Shown here: in pieces, positions 55,975 to 64,000 of the stretch
Layout of the letters: each line of letters opens with the position of its first letter
Numbering within the stretch: the first letter of the stretch is position 1
DNA from: Pseudanabaena galeata CCNP1313
Lineage (GTDB): Bacteria; Cyanobacteriota; Cyanobacteriia; Pseudanabaenales; Pseudanabaenaceae
NCBI RefSeq assembly: GCF_029910235.1
Contig: NZ_CP112874.1
Span: 186,001 to 250,000, forward strand
Direction: 5' to 3'
DNA: 64,000 nt
Position numbers and translations under genes: made by a program
The notes under the pieces: model-generated
What the model was told of the DNA's origin: nothing
What the model saw: the letters and a program-made list of their open reading frames with translations, nothing else
Database searches by the model: none

Positions 55975-57273
55975 TTAGGCTGCTAGAGCAGGTTCTTTAG
56001 AGCTAATTGTCGGATACTCCAGTTCAGGATAGAGAGGGAAGCGATCGCATAGAGCTTGAACTCTAGCAATACAATCAGCTTGGACTGCATCGCTGTCTGG
56101 GCTTAGTAGGCGATCGGCGATGATATTGGCGATTTCGCGGAAGTCAACTTCCTTCAAGCCGCGAGAAGTCATTGCAGGAGAACCAAGACGCAAACCACTG
56201 GTCACAAAAGGTGATTCAGGATCGAATGGAACTGTATTTTTGTTGGCAGTGATATTGATACCACTTACTAATAGGTCAGCAACTTTGCCAGTCATACCGA
56301 TAGAGCGTAAATCGACCAGCAACAAATGGTTGTCAGTACCATTGGAAACTAACTTCAAACCACGTTCTTGCAATTGAGCAGCAAGGGCTTGAGAATTGGC
56401 AATCACTTGTCCGCAATAGGTTTTGAACTCAGGACGCAAGGCTTCACCAAAGGCAACAGCTTTAGCGGCGATCACATGTTCGAGGGGGCCACCTTGAGAA
56501 CCTGGAAAAACTGATTTATCAAACTTTTTACCGAGAGCAGCATCACGAGTCATGATCAAGCCACCGCGAGGGCCACGTAGAGTTTTGTGAGTAGTGGTGG
56601 TGACAACATCACAGTAGGGGATGGGGTTAGGATGATGTCCAGAGGCAACTAGTCCCGCAATGTGAGCGATATCTGCCATCAAGTATGCGCCCACTTCATC
56701 CGCGATCGCTCTAAATTTAACAAAATCAATAATCCTTGGATATGCCGAGTAACCGCAAATAATTAATTTGGGCTTATGTTGCAAGGCAAGATCACGAATT
56801 AAATCAAAATCTAACTGCTCAGTTTCTTTATTTAAGCCGTAATGGACTTTGTTAAACCACATACCTGATACGTTCACAGGGGAACCGTGGGTCAAGTGTC
56901 CGCCGTGGGACAAGTCCATACCCAAGAAGGTATCTCCTGGTTTGAGGAGGGTTAGAAATACTGCAAAGTTAGCCTGTGCGCCAGAGTGGGGTTGGACATT
57001 GGCATGGGCTGCGCCGAACAATTCTTTGATGCGCTCAATGGCGATCGATTCGATCTCGTCTACAAATTCACAACCACCGTAATAGCGCTTGTTGGGAAGT
57101 CCTTCAGCATATTTGTTGGTCAATACTGATCCCTGTGCTGCCATAACTGCAAGGGATGTAAAATTTTCGCTGGCAATGAGTTCGATATTATTGCGCTGTC
57201 TTTCGATTTCTTTGCCGATAAAGCCTGCGACAAGGGGATCGGATGCGGCGAGGATGGGAAACAAGTTGGTCAT
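55975..57273 (-). CDS. glyA: Serine hydroxymethyltransferase
   Basis: A PLP enzyme interconverting serine and glycine with tetrahydrofolate, feeding one-carbon metabolism and photorespiration. [10 protein letters not shown]-type [20 protein letters not shown] is at the start; the PLP lysine lies in [16 protein letters not shown]. 432 residues, full length. No glycine riboswitch was recognised in its leader. Confidence 0.97.
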   Translation of the reverse strand: MTNLFPILAASDPLVAGFIGKEIERQRNNIELIASENFTSLAVMAAQGSVLTNKYAEGLPNKRYYGGCEFVDEIESIAIERIKELFGAAHANVQPHSGAQANFAVFLTLLKPGDTFLGMDLSHGGHLTHGSPVNVSGMWFNKVHYGLNKETEQLDFDLIRDLALQHKPKLIICGYSAYPRIIDFVKFRAIADEVGAYLMADIAHIAGLVASGHHPNPIPYCDVVTTTTHKTLRGPRGGLIMTRDAALGKKFDKSVFPGSQGGPLEHVIAAKAVAFGEALRPEFKTYCGQVIANSQALAAQLQERGLKLVSNGTDNHLLLVDLRSIGMTGKVADLLVSGINITANKNTVPFDPESPFVTSGLRLGSPAMTSRGLKEVDFREIANIIADRLLSPDSDAVQADCIARVQALCDRFPLYPELEYPTISSKEPALAA

Positions 57274-57385
57274 TTTGCTAAGCTTCTGTGCTGATTGTCT
57301 GAAATTAATATTGGTCTAAAGCGGTGCTGGGTTAGCCTAAACGAAAACACCCGTCAAATAATAATGCTAACACGCGGTGATAGGT

Positions 57386-57459
57386 AGCGCTTTGCGCTAA
57401 ATTAAAATCCAAAGAAATTTTTTGTGGGCGAGGCTTTGCCTCGTCCACAAAAAATTTCT
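57386..57459. repeat. GCGCT module plus 22-bp hairpin, tip GAGGC-TTT-GCCTC
   Basis: AGCGCTTTGCGCTAAATTAA (57386-57405) leads into AGAAATTTTTTGTGGGCGAG... (arms 57413-57434 and 57438-57459, one G-U). The first 20 bases match those at 12358 exactly. It lies just before the helicase start, between divergent genes. Confidence 0.85.
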
Positions 57460-57481
57460 ACTTAAATCCTCAATAGGCTAT

Positions 57482-60400
57482 ATGTCAACCAAGTTTTTTA
57501 CGAATAACGAAGAAAATACTTTAATCAAAAAGTTTGAAGGAGTATTTACCTATAATCCGAATATCGAATATTTTGATGCTTTGGTTGGCTATTTTAGAGC
57601 GTCTGGTTATTTTAGAGTTAGACCTTTTTTAGATAGGGTTCCTAAAATCAGGATATTGGTGGGAATTAATGTTGATCGCTTGCTTGCCGAAGCGCAAAAA
57701 TCAGGACTAGAATTTTTTAAGAATCACGATAAGACTAGAGACGAATTTATTGAAGGAATTCAGAAAGATATTGCGGAAGCAAGTTATGACAGAGCTACGG
57801 AAATGGGGATTTTGCAATTTATTGATGACATAATTCAAAAAAAGATTGAAGTTAAAGCGCATCCCGACAAGAAAATTCACGCTAAGGTTTATATTTTACG
57901 TCCTGAGCCATTTAATGAACATACACCTGCGATCGCAATAACAGGCTCTTCAAATCTTACGGATGCGGGGCTTGGTGGCGGTAACTTTTTTAATTATGAA
58001 TTCAATGTTCAACTGGGAGAATATGCTGATGTGAAGTTTGCGACTGATGAATTTGAAAAACTTTGGGCTGAATCTGTTGATATTTTGCCAGTCGATCTTC
58101 AGGGGATGAAGAAGAAAACTTATCTGAATGAAGATACTACTCCATTTGAGTTATATATCAAACTGTTGGCTGAATATTTTGCTAGTAATGTTGATTATGA
58201 TCCTGATTCGATTGGGGATTTACCGCAAAACTTTAAGAAGCTTTCTTATCAGGTTGATGCGGTGAATGAAGGTTTTAATATGCTGATTAAGCATAATGGT
58301 TTTATTTTGGCTGATGTTGTGGGCTTAGGTAAGACGGTGATTGCGGCGATGGTTGCAAAAAAGTTTTTGAGCAAAAATGGTCGGGATAATACAAAAATAT
58401 TGGTTGTGTATCCGCCAGCAGTTGAGAAGAATTGGAAAGATACTTTTAAATATTTTGATATTGATAAATATACTAAATTTATTACTAATGGAAGTTTGGA
58501 TAAGATTATTAATGGACATCAGGACTATTGGAATAAAGAAGAGTACGATTTGGTGATAGCGGATGAGGCGCATAAGTTTCGGAATCATACGACGGGAGCT
58601 TTTCAAAATTTGCAGTTGATTTGTAAAAGTCCTAGAGTGAATAAGGGATTTATTTCTGGACTACAGAAAAAAGTGATTTTGGTGTCAGCCACGCCTTTAA
58701 ATAATCGACCTGATGATATTTTTTATCAGATTCAAATGTTTCAAGATGCGAGACAATCAACTTTAGAGGTTACGAACTTAACGAGATTTTTTAATCCATT
58801 GATGGAGCAGTATAAGGAATTAAAGCGTTTTGATGAGCTAGATGTAAATAAACTCAGGGAAATCTATGGGAAAATCCGTAAGAATGTAATTGAACCAATT
58901 ACGGTGAGGAGAACGCGCAAAGATTTAGAAAATAATGATGATTATAAACTTGATTTAGAGGCGCAGGGGATTAAATTTCCGAAGGTAGAACCACCGCAAA
59001 AGGTGGAATATGTGATGGATGACAAGTTAAATACTTTGTTTCATACAACTGTTTTCTATCTCACTAACAAAGAAAAATTAAACTATAGCCGCTATCAGGC
59101 GATCGCTGGTTTACATCCCGACATTCAAAAGAAATATTATGAGAATGCGGAAACAGTTTCTAAGTCTTTAGCTTTTATCATGAAAACGCAGTTGGTCAAG
59201 CGCTTAGAAAGTAGTTTTGATGCGTTTAGAAATTCGTTACGCAATTTCAAAAAAGCAACTGATCGCATGATTGTGATGTTTGAGAATGATAAGGTATTTA
59301 TTGCTCCTGATACTAATGTGAATAAGTTGTTAAATGATGGTTGGAGTGATGAGGATATTGAGAAAAAGATTGAGGAATTAGCGGAAGAAAATCCCAAGAA
59401 TCAAACTTTTAGTAAAGACGACTTTAAGCCAGAATTTATTGATAATTTAAAAAATGATGCGGAATTATTACGAGAGTTACTAAGTAGGTGGGAGGCTGTA
59501 GATAATGATCCTAAGTTGGATATTTTTGTTGCTAATTTAGATAATTTGTTTTTTAATCCAGAGACTAATTTAGAAGGAAAGTTAGTTATATTTTCGGAAT
59601 CAAAGGATACTTTGGATTATTTGGCTGATGTTTTGCAAAATCAAGGTCGTAAGGACGTATTGGTCGTTTCTAGTAAGAATAGAAAGCAGTTATATGAGAC
59701 GATCACTAGTAATTTTGATGCTAATTGGGAAGCTACTAAACAGGTGAATAATTATAATATTATTCTGACAACTGAGGTCTTGGCGGAGGGGGTTAACTTA
59801 CATCGCTCTAATGTGGTTATTCATTACGATACGCCTTGGAATTCGACTAAGTTAATGCAAAGGATTGGGCGAGTTAATCGGATTGGTACGAGAGCCGATA
59901 CTATTTATAATTATGTGTTTTATCCTTCGGCACAGGGGGATGAACAGATTAAATTAAATAAGACAGCGTTTATGAAAATTCAGGCTTTTCATACTGCTTT
60001 TGGTGAAGATAATCAGGTATTTTCTACTGAAGAAATTCTAGATGAGGTATCGCTTTTTAGTCGCAATTTTAAGGAAGAAGAAGATGAAAGATTAAAGTTT
60101 TTGTTTTTCTTGCGTAATTTTAAAAAGAAGAATAAAGATTGGTTCGATCGCATTAAAAAGCTACCTCTCAAATCACGGGTTGGACGTAATGTGATCGCTA
60201 TTAATAAGCCTGAGTCTCAAAATGGTACGGTGGCTTTTCTCAAAACTTCACAAAAGTTTGAGTTTTATTGGGTGGGTAGTGATCATCAACCGAAAGAGAT
60301 TACGGCGATCGCTGCCTTTAAGATTTTTGAGGCTGATCAAGCTGAGAAGGCGGTTGAGTTAATTGCGGAACATCATGATCATGTGAATTTAGCGATCGCT

Positions 60401-60760
60401 GATTTTGAAGGTTTAGAGCAGGAGTTAGTGCAGTCGCAAATCGATCCAGAAGCATTGGGTGGTGTGGCTATGAGGTCTAAGAATTGGCTTTCTGAAGTTG
60501 TTATTAAATGTCCTCAAGTTACTGATCAACAAAAGGAAAACATAAAAAAAATGTTGAATCTGATTAATATAGGTAAATATGCTAATTTGACTACTGAGGT
60601 TGATAAGCTGAGAAAAAAGAATTTAAAACCAGATTCTGCGATCTTGTTAGAGATTGATAAAATCTGCGATCGCTATAGTATTAATCTGTCTGATTTTGAA
60701 AAAGGCAAAAAGAGAAAAGCTGAAAAACCGATGTTAATTCTTTCAGAATCTTTTAGTTAA
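57482..60760 (+). CDS. PLD-nuclease/SNF2-family helicase (phage-defence or restriction type)
   Basis: 1092 residues from the ATG at 57482 (a longer in-frame start lies in the hairpin). The N-terminal phospholipase-D-like nuclease domain has His133 and Lys135 (HAKVYILRPE) and GSSNLTDAG (155-163). Superfamily 2 helicase follows: Walker A DVVGLGKTV (Lys284), IADEAH (361-364), VSATPLNN (402-409) and QRIGRVNRIG (about 793). A C-terminal helical region has no match I know. Translocating PLD helicases occur in restriction and DISARM-like systems. The adjoining type IIG-like methylase supports a two-gene restriction system. Confidence 0.88.
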   Translation: MSTKFFTNNEENTLIKKFEGVFTYNPNIEYFDALVGYFRASGYFRVRPFLDRVPKIRILVGINVDRLLAEAQKSGLEFFKNHDKTRDEFIEGIQKDIAEASYDRATEMGILQFIDDIIQKKIEVKAHPDKKIHAKVYILRPEPFNEHTPAIAITGSSNLTDAGLGGGNFFNYEFNVQLGEYADVKFATDEFEKLWAESVDILPVDLQGMKKKTYLNEDTTPFELYIKLLAEYFASNVDYDPDSIGDLPQNFKKLSYQVDAVNEGFNMLIKHNGFILADVVGLGKTVIAAMVAKKFLSKNGRDNTKILVVYPPAVEKNWKDTFKYFDIDKYTKFITNGSLDKIINGHQDYWNKEEYDLVIADEAHKFRNHTTGAFQNLQLICKSPRVNKGFISGLQKKVILVSATPLNNRPDDIFYQIQMFQDARQSTLEVTNLTRFFNPLMEQYKELKRFDELDVNKLREIYGKIRKNVIEPITVRRTRKDLENNDDYKLDLEAQGIKFPKVEPPQKVEYVMDDKLNTLFHTTVFYLTNKEKLNYSRYQAIAGLHPDIQKKYYENAETVSKSLAFIMKTQLVKRLESSFDAFRNSLRNFKKATDRMIVMFENDKVFIAPDTNVNKLLNDGWSDEDIEKKIEELAEENPKNQTFSKDDFKPEFIDNLKNDAELLRELLSRWEAVDNDPKLDIFVANLDNLFFNPETNLEGKLVIFSESKDTLDYLADVLQNQGRKDVLVVSSKNRKQLYETITSNFDANWEATKQVNNYNIILTTEVLAEGVNLHRSNVVIHYDTPWNSTKLMQRIGRVNRIGTRADTIYNYVFYPSAQGDEQIKLNKTAFMKIQAFHTAFGEDNQVFSTEEILDEVSLFSRNFKEEEDERLKFLFFLRNFKKKNKDWFDRIKKLPLKSRVGRNVIAINKPESQNGTVAFLKTSQKFEFYWVGSDHQPKEITAIAAFKIFEADQAEKAVELIAEHHDHVNLAIADFEGLEQELVQSQIDPEALGGVAMRSKNWLSEVVIKCPQVTDQQKENIKKMLNLINIGKYANLTTEVDKLRKKNLKPDSAILLEIDKICDRYSINLSDFEKGKKRKAEKPMLILSESFS

Positions 60761-60783
60761 TAAAAAAATGTTAAATGCCAAGA

Positions 60784-60850
60784 GGGTAGAGCATTTGCGA
60801 ATCGAAATTGTTGTGGAAAATTGATGAATTGTCGCGCAAATGCTCTACCC
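60784..60850. repeat. Inverted repeat GGGTAGAGCATTTGCG, 35-bp spacer
   Basis: Arms 60784-60799 and 60835-60850 are exact 16-mers. They lie just after the helicase stop, so they may end its transcript. CCCCTACAATTTTTTTTGTG follows. Confidence 0.7.
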
Positions 60851-60911
60851 CTACAATTTTTTTTGTGTAAATTCTAATTTAATTTGTTCATGCAGAATAT
60901 CAGGTTATTGT

Positions 60912-60938
60912 AATTCTCGTACCAGTGGTACGAGAATT
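60912..60938. promoter_or_regulatory. 27-bp palindrome, possible operator
   Basis: AATTCTCGTACCA-G-TGGTACGAGAATT: exact 13-bp arms with a single central base and no T-run. It is shaped like a repressor site rather than a terminator. It lies between the helicase gene and the HicB-like gene, about 60 bp past the end of the latter. Confidence 0.55.
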
Positions 60939-60998
60939 TGGCTGGAGTAAATGTATTGCTATTTTAAAAAAGTGTAAAAACACCAAAAAATGCAGATT

Positions 60999-61148
60999 TT
61001 ATATTTTTAAACAGCCTTCCACGGCTTCATATAAATTTTGTAATAGTTCTTCAAAGGTATCTCCCTGTGTTGCACATCCAGCGATCGCAGGAACTTCTGC
61101 CCAATAGCCGCCTTCTTCGGCTTCATGAATAACGACTTTAAGTTTCAT
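60999..61148 (-). CDS. hicB: HicB-type antitoxin, orphan, 49 residues
   Basis: ATG at 61146-61148 on the minus strand, stop at 60999-61001. It reads [20 protein letters not shown] then [20 protein letters not shown] and EAVEGCLKI, the partial RNase-H-like HicB fold (HExEGGYxAxxPxxxGCxTxGxTxEE). No HicA toxin frame is visible on either side. The ribbon-helix-helix DNA-binding tail of long HicB proteins is absent, so it is a short solitary form. Confidence 0.85.
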   Translation of the reverse strand: MKLKVVIHEAEEGGYWAEVPAIAGCATQGDTFEELLQNLYEAVEGCLKI

Positions 61149-61222
61149 AAATTTACGATTACGTTTTGAATTATTTTTATATTAACATTTTGCATTGACA
61201 GCCCTAAAAATGTGATGAAATA

Positions 61223-61274
61223 TCTGATAAGATTAATGAATATTTTAGTCTGATAAGATTAATGAATATTTTAG
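61223..61274. repeat. 26-bp tandem duplication before the methylase gene
   Basis: TCTGATAAGATTAATGAATA plus TTTTAG occurs twice in direct succession (61223-61248 and 61249-61274), 22 bp before the methylase ATG. The duplicated unit is AT-rich and could double a promoter element or protein site. Confidence 0.85.
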
Positions 61275-61295
61275 TTTGAAGCGATCTCCTTAGTC

Positions 61296-64000
61296 ATGCC
61301 TGAAATTAAACAGCTATTTAGCAATGCTTATAACCGAGCTAGTTGGAAACAGTTTTTGGCTGGGGTATTTGTGGGCGCTGACTTATTTCTAGAACCCAAT
61401 AGCGTTGATGTTGATACCCATGTTGCTACTAGCGCTCAAAGATTGGGTTTTATTAAGATTAATGAGGATGGAATTGAGAAACAAATAGTGCTGTATGAGG
61501 TGACGCTAGCGGATGGAATTATTTTGGAACGTAATCGGGTGGGATTACGGAATGCGTTGCGAAAACATTACGGTAATTATGCTGCCGCTTTTATTGTTTA
61601 TCATCGTCCTGAAGATCGCAATTGGCGCTTAACTTATGTCTCAGAATTTGCAGGGACGGAACCGAAGCGCTATACCTATGTTTTGGGTGAGGGGGAAACG
61701 GTGCGGACGGCGGTGAGTCGTTTTGAGAAGATTCAGGAGAAGGGGCGCGGGGTTAGTTTAGATGATGTGAAGGATGCCTTCTCGGTGGAAAAGCTTTCTA
61801 AGGTGTTTTTTGGTGATTATAAGAAGCATTACGAGGATTTTTGTAATCATATGCTTGCTGATCCTTATAGTTATCAGACAATTTTTAAGGGCGATGAGAA
61901 GGGGATTCGGGATTTTAGTAAGAAGTTGTTGGGGCGGATTGTGTTTTTGTACTTTATCCAGAAGAAGGGTTGGCTGGGTGTGAAGGTTGGGGATGCTTGG
62001 GGGAAGGGTGATTTTAATTTTTTGACGGATTTGTTTCAACGGAACAAGGCTCTTTTTTATGAGCAGTTGTTGTCGCCTTTGTTTTTTGATACGTTGAATA
62101 CGAAGCGTGATCATGATGTGATTGAGTTGGTTGCGGGGGAGCCTTGTCGGATTCCTTATCTAAATGGTGGTTTGTTTGAGGAAGACGATCGGATTCATCG
62201 TAGTTTGGTGTTTCCTGTGCAGTTATTTGAGAAGCTGTTTGAGTTTTTCAATCAATACAATTTCACGATCTATGAGGATGATCCGAATGATCATACTGTG
62301 GCGGTTGATCCTGAGATGTTGGGACATATTTTTGAGAATCTATTGGAAGACAATAAGGATAAGGGGGCTTTTTATACGCCGAAAGAGATTGTGCATTATA
62401 TGTGTCAGGAGAGTTTGATCGAGTATCTGACGACTTGGTTTGAGAATAATGGTTATAAAGTGGTGGGTTTTGTCACTATTGGTAAGCCTGAACAGCCGAG
62501 TTTGCTTTCTGAGAATACGGTGCGGGAGGGTCAGTTAGAGTTAGAAGTGCCTGTGGAGGCTGAGTCTAATACTAAACAGATTAATCGGGTTTTGATTGAG
62601 AAGTTGTTGAAGAAGACTTTGAGTGATGATGAGAGGTTGTTGGTTGGCGGCTATGCGGATAAGTTCAATGTGGCGTTGGATGCGGTGAAAATTTGTGATC
62701 CTGCGATCGGTTCGGGGGCGTTTCCGATGGGATTGTTGCATGAGATATTTACGACAAAGCAGACTTTGTATGGGATTGTGCATGGTAATGCAAATGGGTT
62801 TGCGGCTTCGGAGGTGAAGTTAAATATTATTCAGAATAGTATTTATGGTGTGGATATCGAGCGCGGGGCGGTGGATATTGCGCGGTTGCGGTTTTGGTTG
62901 AGTTTGATTGTGGATGAGAGTGATCCGAAGCCTTTGCCGAATTTGGATTATAAGATTGTGGTGGGGAATAGTTTGGTGAGTAAGTTGGATGATCAGGTGA
63001 TTGATCTGGATTGGGGAATGAAGGGGATTAAGCAGACAAATATTCTCTATGATGTGTCGAAGCCTGAGAGAATTTTGCGGTCTATCGGTGAGAAGCAACG
63101 GGAGTTTTTTAGTCCTGACAGCAATAAAAAGCAGTTGTCATCGGAGATTCGGGATCTCAAGATTGATTTGTTAATCAGTCAGTTGGAGTTGATGATTAAG
63201 GATCGCGGGTTGGAGGCTGCGCCGATTGGTACAGGCAAAAAGTTAGCGGAAGAAACCAAGAAGCATTTACAAACGCTTGGATGGAAAAGTACGATCTCTC
63301 AGTTAAAGAAGTTACGGGCTAAGCCTGATGGTGTGCTTAACTTTTTTGATTGGAAGTTGGATTTTCCAGAGGTGATGAATGAGCGGGTTTGCGATCAGGT
63401 TGGATTTGATATTGTAATTGGTAATCCTCCATATAAAATCATTTTTGATACTGAAGAGAAAAAAGTACTTGAAGATAAATTCCCAACATTCAAGAGAAAT
63501 AATGATCTGTATGTTGCTTTTTTTGAAAAATGTTTTAAATTATTGAAAAACAAATCAACTCTTAGTTTTATCACTCCTAATACATTCATTAACGGAGATT
63601 ATTTTAAACCATTACGAAAAGAAATCACTTCGTATTTTTGGATTATGGAATTAATTGGTTTTAAAGAATCAAAAGTATTTAGTGATCCAACTGTGTATGT
63701 ATCAATCTCATTTTTTAAAAAAATCAATCAAAATGAGATTGACAATAAAAACACAAAACTAAAATTGAGTAACGAAGACTTCTCTTCAACTATTGTTAAA
63801 AATATTACCCTAAAGTTGTCATCAGAAGAAGCATTTAAAGAGTCTAATTATTTACTTGATAGATTTAACAAAAACTATTTAGATGAGTTTTTCTATGTTA
63901 AAGATGTCGGCTTTAAATACTGGAGTATAGGGAAGGGTAAAAAGAGAGATGGTAATTCTATTGGCGATAGAATTTTATATTCTGGAAAACAAAAAGATAT
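61296..64000 (+). CDS. Eco57I-like (type IIG) DNA methyltransferase/restriction protein, 3' partial
   Basis: Open from the ATG at 61296 to the window end: 901 codons with no stop, so the gene continues beyond. Residues about 1-350 are an unrecognised N-terminal region (QIVLYEVTLADGIILERNRV, LRNALRKHYGNYAAAFIVYH) that may hold the cleavage activity. Then GAFYTPKEIVHYMC (from residue 357), SAM motif DPAIGSGAFPMGLLHEIF (from 468), IYGVDIERGAVDIARL, and the adenine-methylase catalytic NPPY (710-713). A target-recognition region should follow. The codon bias favours TTG, GGG and GTG, and no complete HIP1 octamer was noticed, unlike the neighbours. Confidence 0.9.
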   Translation, partial: MPEIKQLFSNAYNRASWKQFLAGVFVGADLFLEPNSVDVDTHVATSAQRLGFIKINEDGIEKQIVLYEVTLADGIILERNRVGLRNALRKHYGNYAAAFIVYHRPEDRNWRLTYVSEFAGTEPKRYTYVLGEGETVRTAVSRFEKIQEKGRGVSLDDVKDAFSVEKLSKVFFGDYKKHYEDFCNHMLADPYSYQTIFKGDEKGIRDFSKKLLGRIVFLYFIQKKGWLGVKVGDAWGKGDFNFLTDLFQRNKALFYEQLLSPLFFDTLNTKRDHDVIELVAGEPCRIPYLNGGLFEEDDRIHRSLVFPVQLFEKLFEFFNQYNFTIYEDDPNDHTVAVDPEMLGHIFENLLEDNKDKGAFYTPKEIVHYMCQESLIEYLTTWFENNGYKVVGFVTIGKPEQPSLLSENTVREGQLELEVPVEAESNTKQINRVLIEKLLKKTLSDDERLLVGGYADKFNVALDAVKICDPAIGSGAFPMGLLHEIFTTKQTLYGIVHGNANGFAASEVKLNIIQNSIYGVDIERGAVDIARLRFWLSLIVDESDPKPLPNLDYKIVVGNSLVSKLDDQVIDLDWGMKGIKQTNILYDVSKPERILRSIGEKQREFFSPDSNKKQLSSEIRDLKIDLLISQLELMIKDRGLEAAPIGTGKKLAEETKKHLQTLGWKSTISQLKKLRAKPDGVLNFFDWKLDFPEVMNERVCDQVGFDIVIGNPPYKIIFDTEEKKVLEDKFPTFKRNNDLYVAFFEKCFKLLKNKSTLSFITPNTFINGDYFKPLRKEITSYFWIMELIGFKESKVFSDPTVYVSISFFKKINQNEIDNKNTKLKLSNEDFSSTIVKNITLKLSSEEAFKESNYLLDRFNKNYLDEFFYVKDVGFKYWSIGKGKKRDGNSIGDRILYSGKQKD

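Noticed and set aside
57274-57412. Glycine or other riboswitch in the glyA leader
   Set aside because: No conserved glycine-aptamer core could be found by reading.
61758-63098. Long open frames opposite or out of frame with the methylase
   Set aside because: They are by-products of its TTG/GTG-rich codons (Ile/Leu-rich translations), and the methylase frame carries all expected motifs.
57482-64000. Assignment to DISARM class 1 or BREX by name
   Set aside because: The helicase and methylase types fit loosely, but the signature partners are not in the window and the gene set is cut by its end.

Overview
The window is a chromosomal segment of a photosynthetic cyanobacterium. The evidence is the dense HIP1 octamer (GCGATCGC), a CP43-like chlorophyll antenna gene beside flavodoxin isiB, MenD for phylloquinone, SqdB for sulfolipid, the beta-carboxysome shell protein CcmP, and an AMIN-domain TonB receptor. 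The style and density of intergenic hairpins suggest a Pseudanabaena-like filament, but that is only inference.

Layout. 1-2127: the 3' part of a polysaccharide gene fusing an Alg13/Alg14-type glycosyltransferase, a STAS domain and an initiating sugar-phosphate transferase. 2.3-13.1 kb: housekeeping and accessory genes (trpD, VOC protein, VanY-like peptidase, FtsH-type M41 protease domain, folate/biopterin-type transporter, maf-menD, Uma2-type nuclease, thiO, methyltransferase). 13.4-15.8 kb: an iron-stress-type photosynthesis cluster (CP43-like antenna, a 29-residue membrane peptide, a Crp-family regulator, isiB). 16.2-30.6 kb: metal-chelate/heme-type uptake. The plus-strand half has permease, ATPase, AMIN-TonB receptor, VOC fusion and binding lipoprotein. 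The minus-strand half has permease, binding lipoprotein, [2Fe-2S] protein, a TonB receptor behind a near-ideal Fur box, and a DUF1636 gene behind a cobalamin riboswitch. Only one ATPase is present for the two halves. 30.7-36.2 kb: PadR regulator with tandem operator dyads, divergent from an RND efflux pair. 36.8-48.7 kb: purK, lipA, a YdcF-like protein, an RRM protein, a rhomboid, a response regulator, sqdB, a BamE-like protein, ccmP, a zinc-ribbon protein and a CNNM/CorC-type protein. 48.9-57.3 kb: P-type ATPase, a second (heavy-metal-type) RND system and glyA. 57.5-64 kb: a defence island with a PLD-nuclease/SNF2 helicase and an Eco57I-like (type IIG) methylase cut off by the window end, with an orphan HicB-type antitoxin between them.

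The most unusual feature is the intergenic DNA. About twenty-five gaps carry long, mostly perfect hairpins (stems 14-33 bp, three-base loops). Nearly every hairpin has a different stem, yet the tips recur (GGCGC-nnn-GCGCC, TTGC-AAA-GCAA). Several overlap stop codons, and two hairpins with the same outer arms differ in the middle by matched changes on both sides. Separately there are three families of small mobile repeats (called A, B and C here) plus a naked core (D). A has 17-bp terminal repeats and 3-bp TWA duplications; B is nested inside A and C; the D core is shared by A and B. Some insertions supply gene ends: the FecE-like ATPase tail, the isiB stop, and the stop of a 32-residue peptide.

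No tRNA, rRNA, CRISPR array or full-length insertion sequence was recognised.
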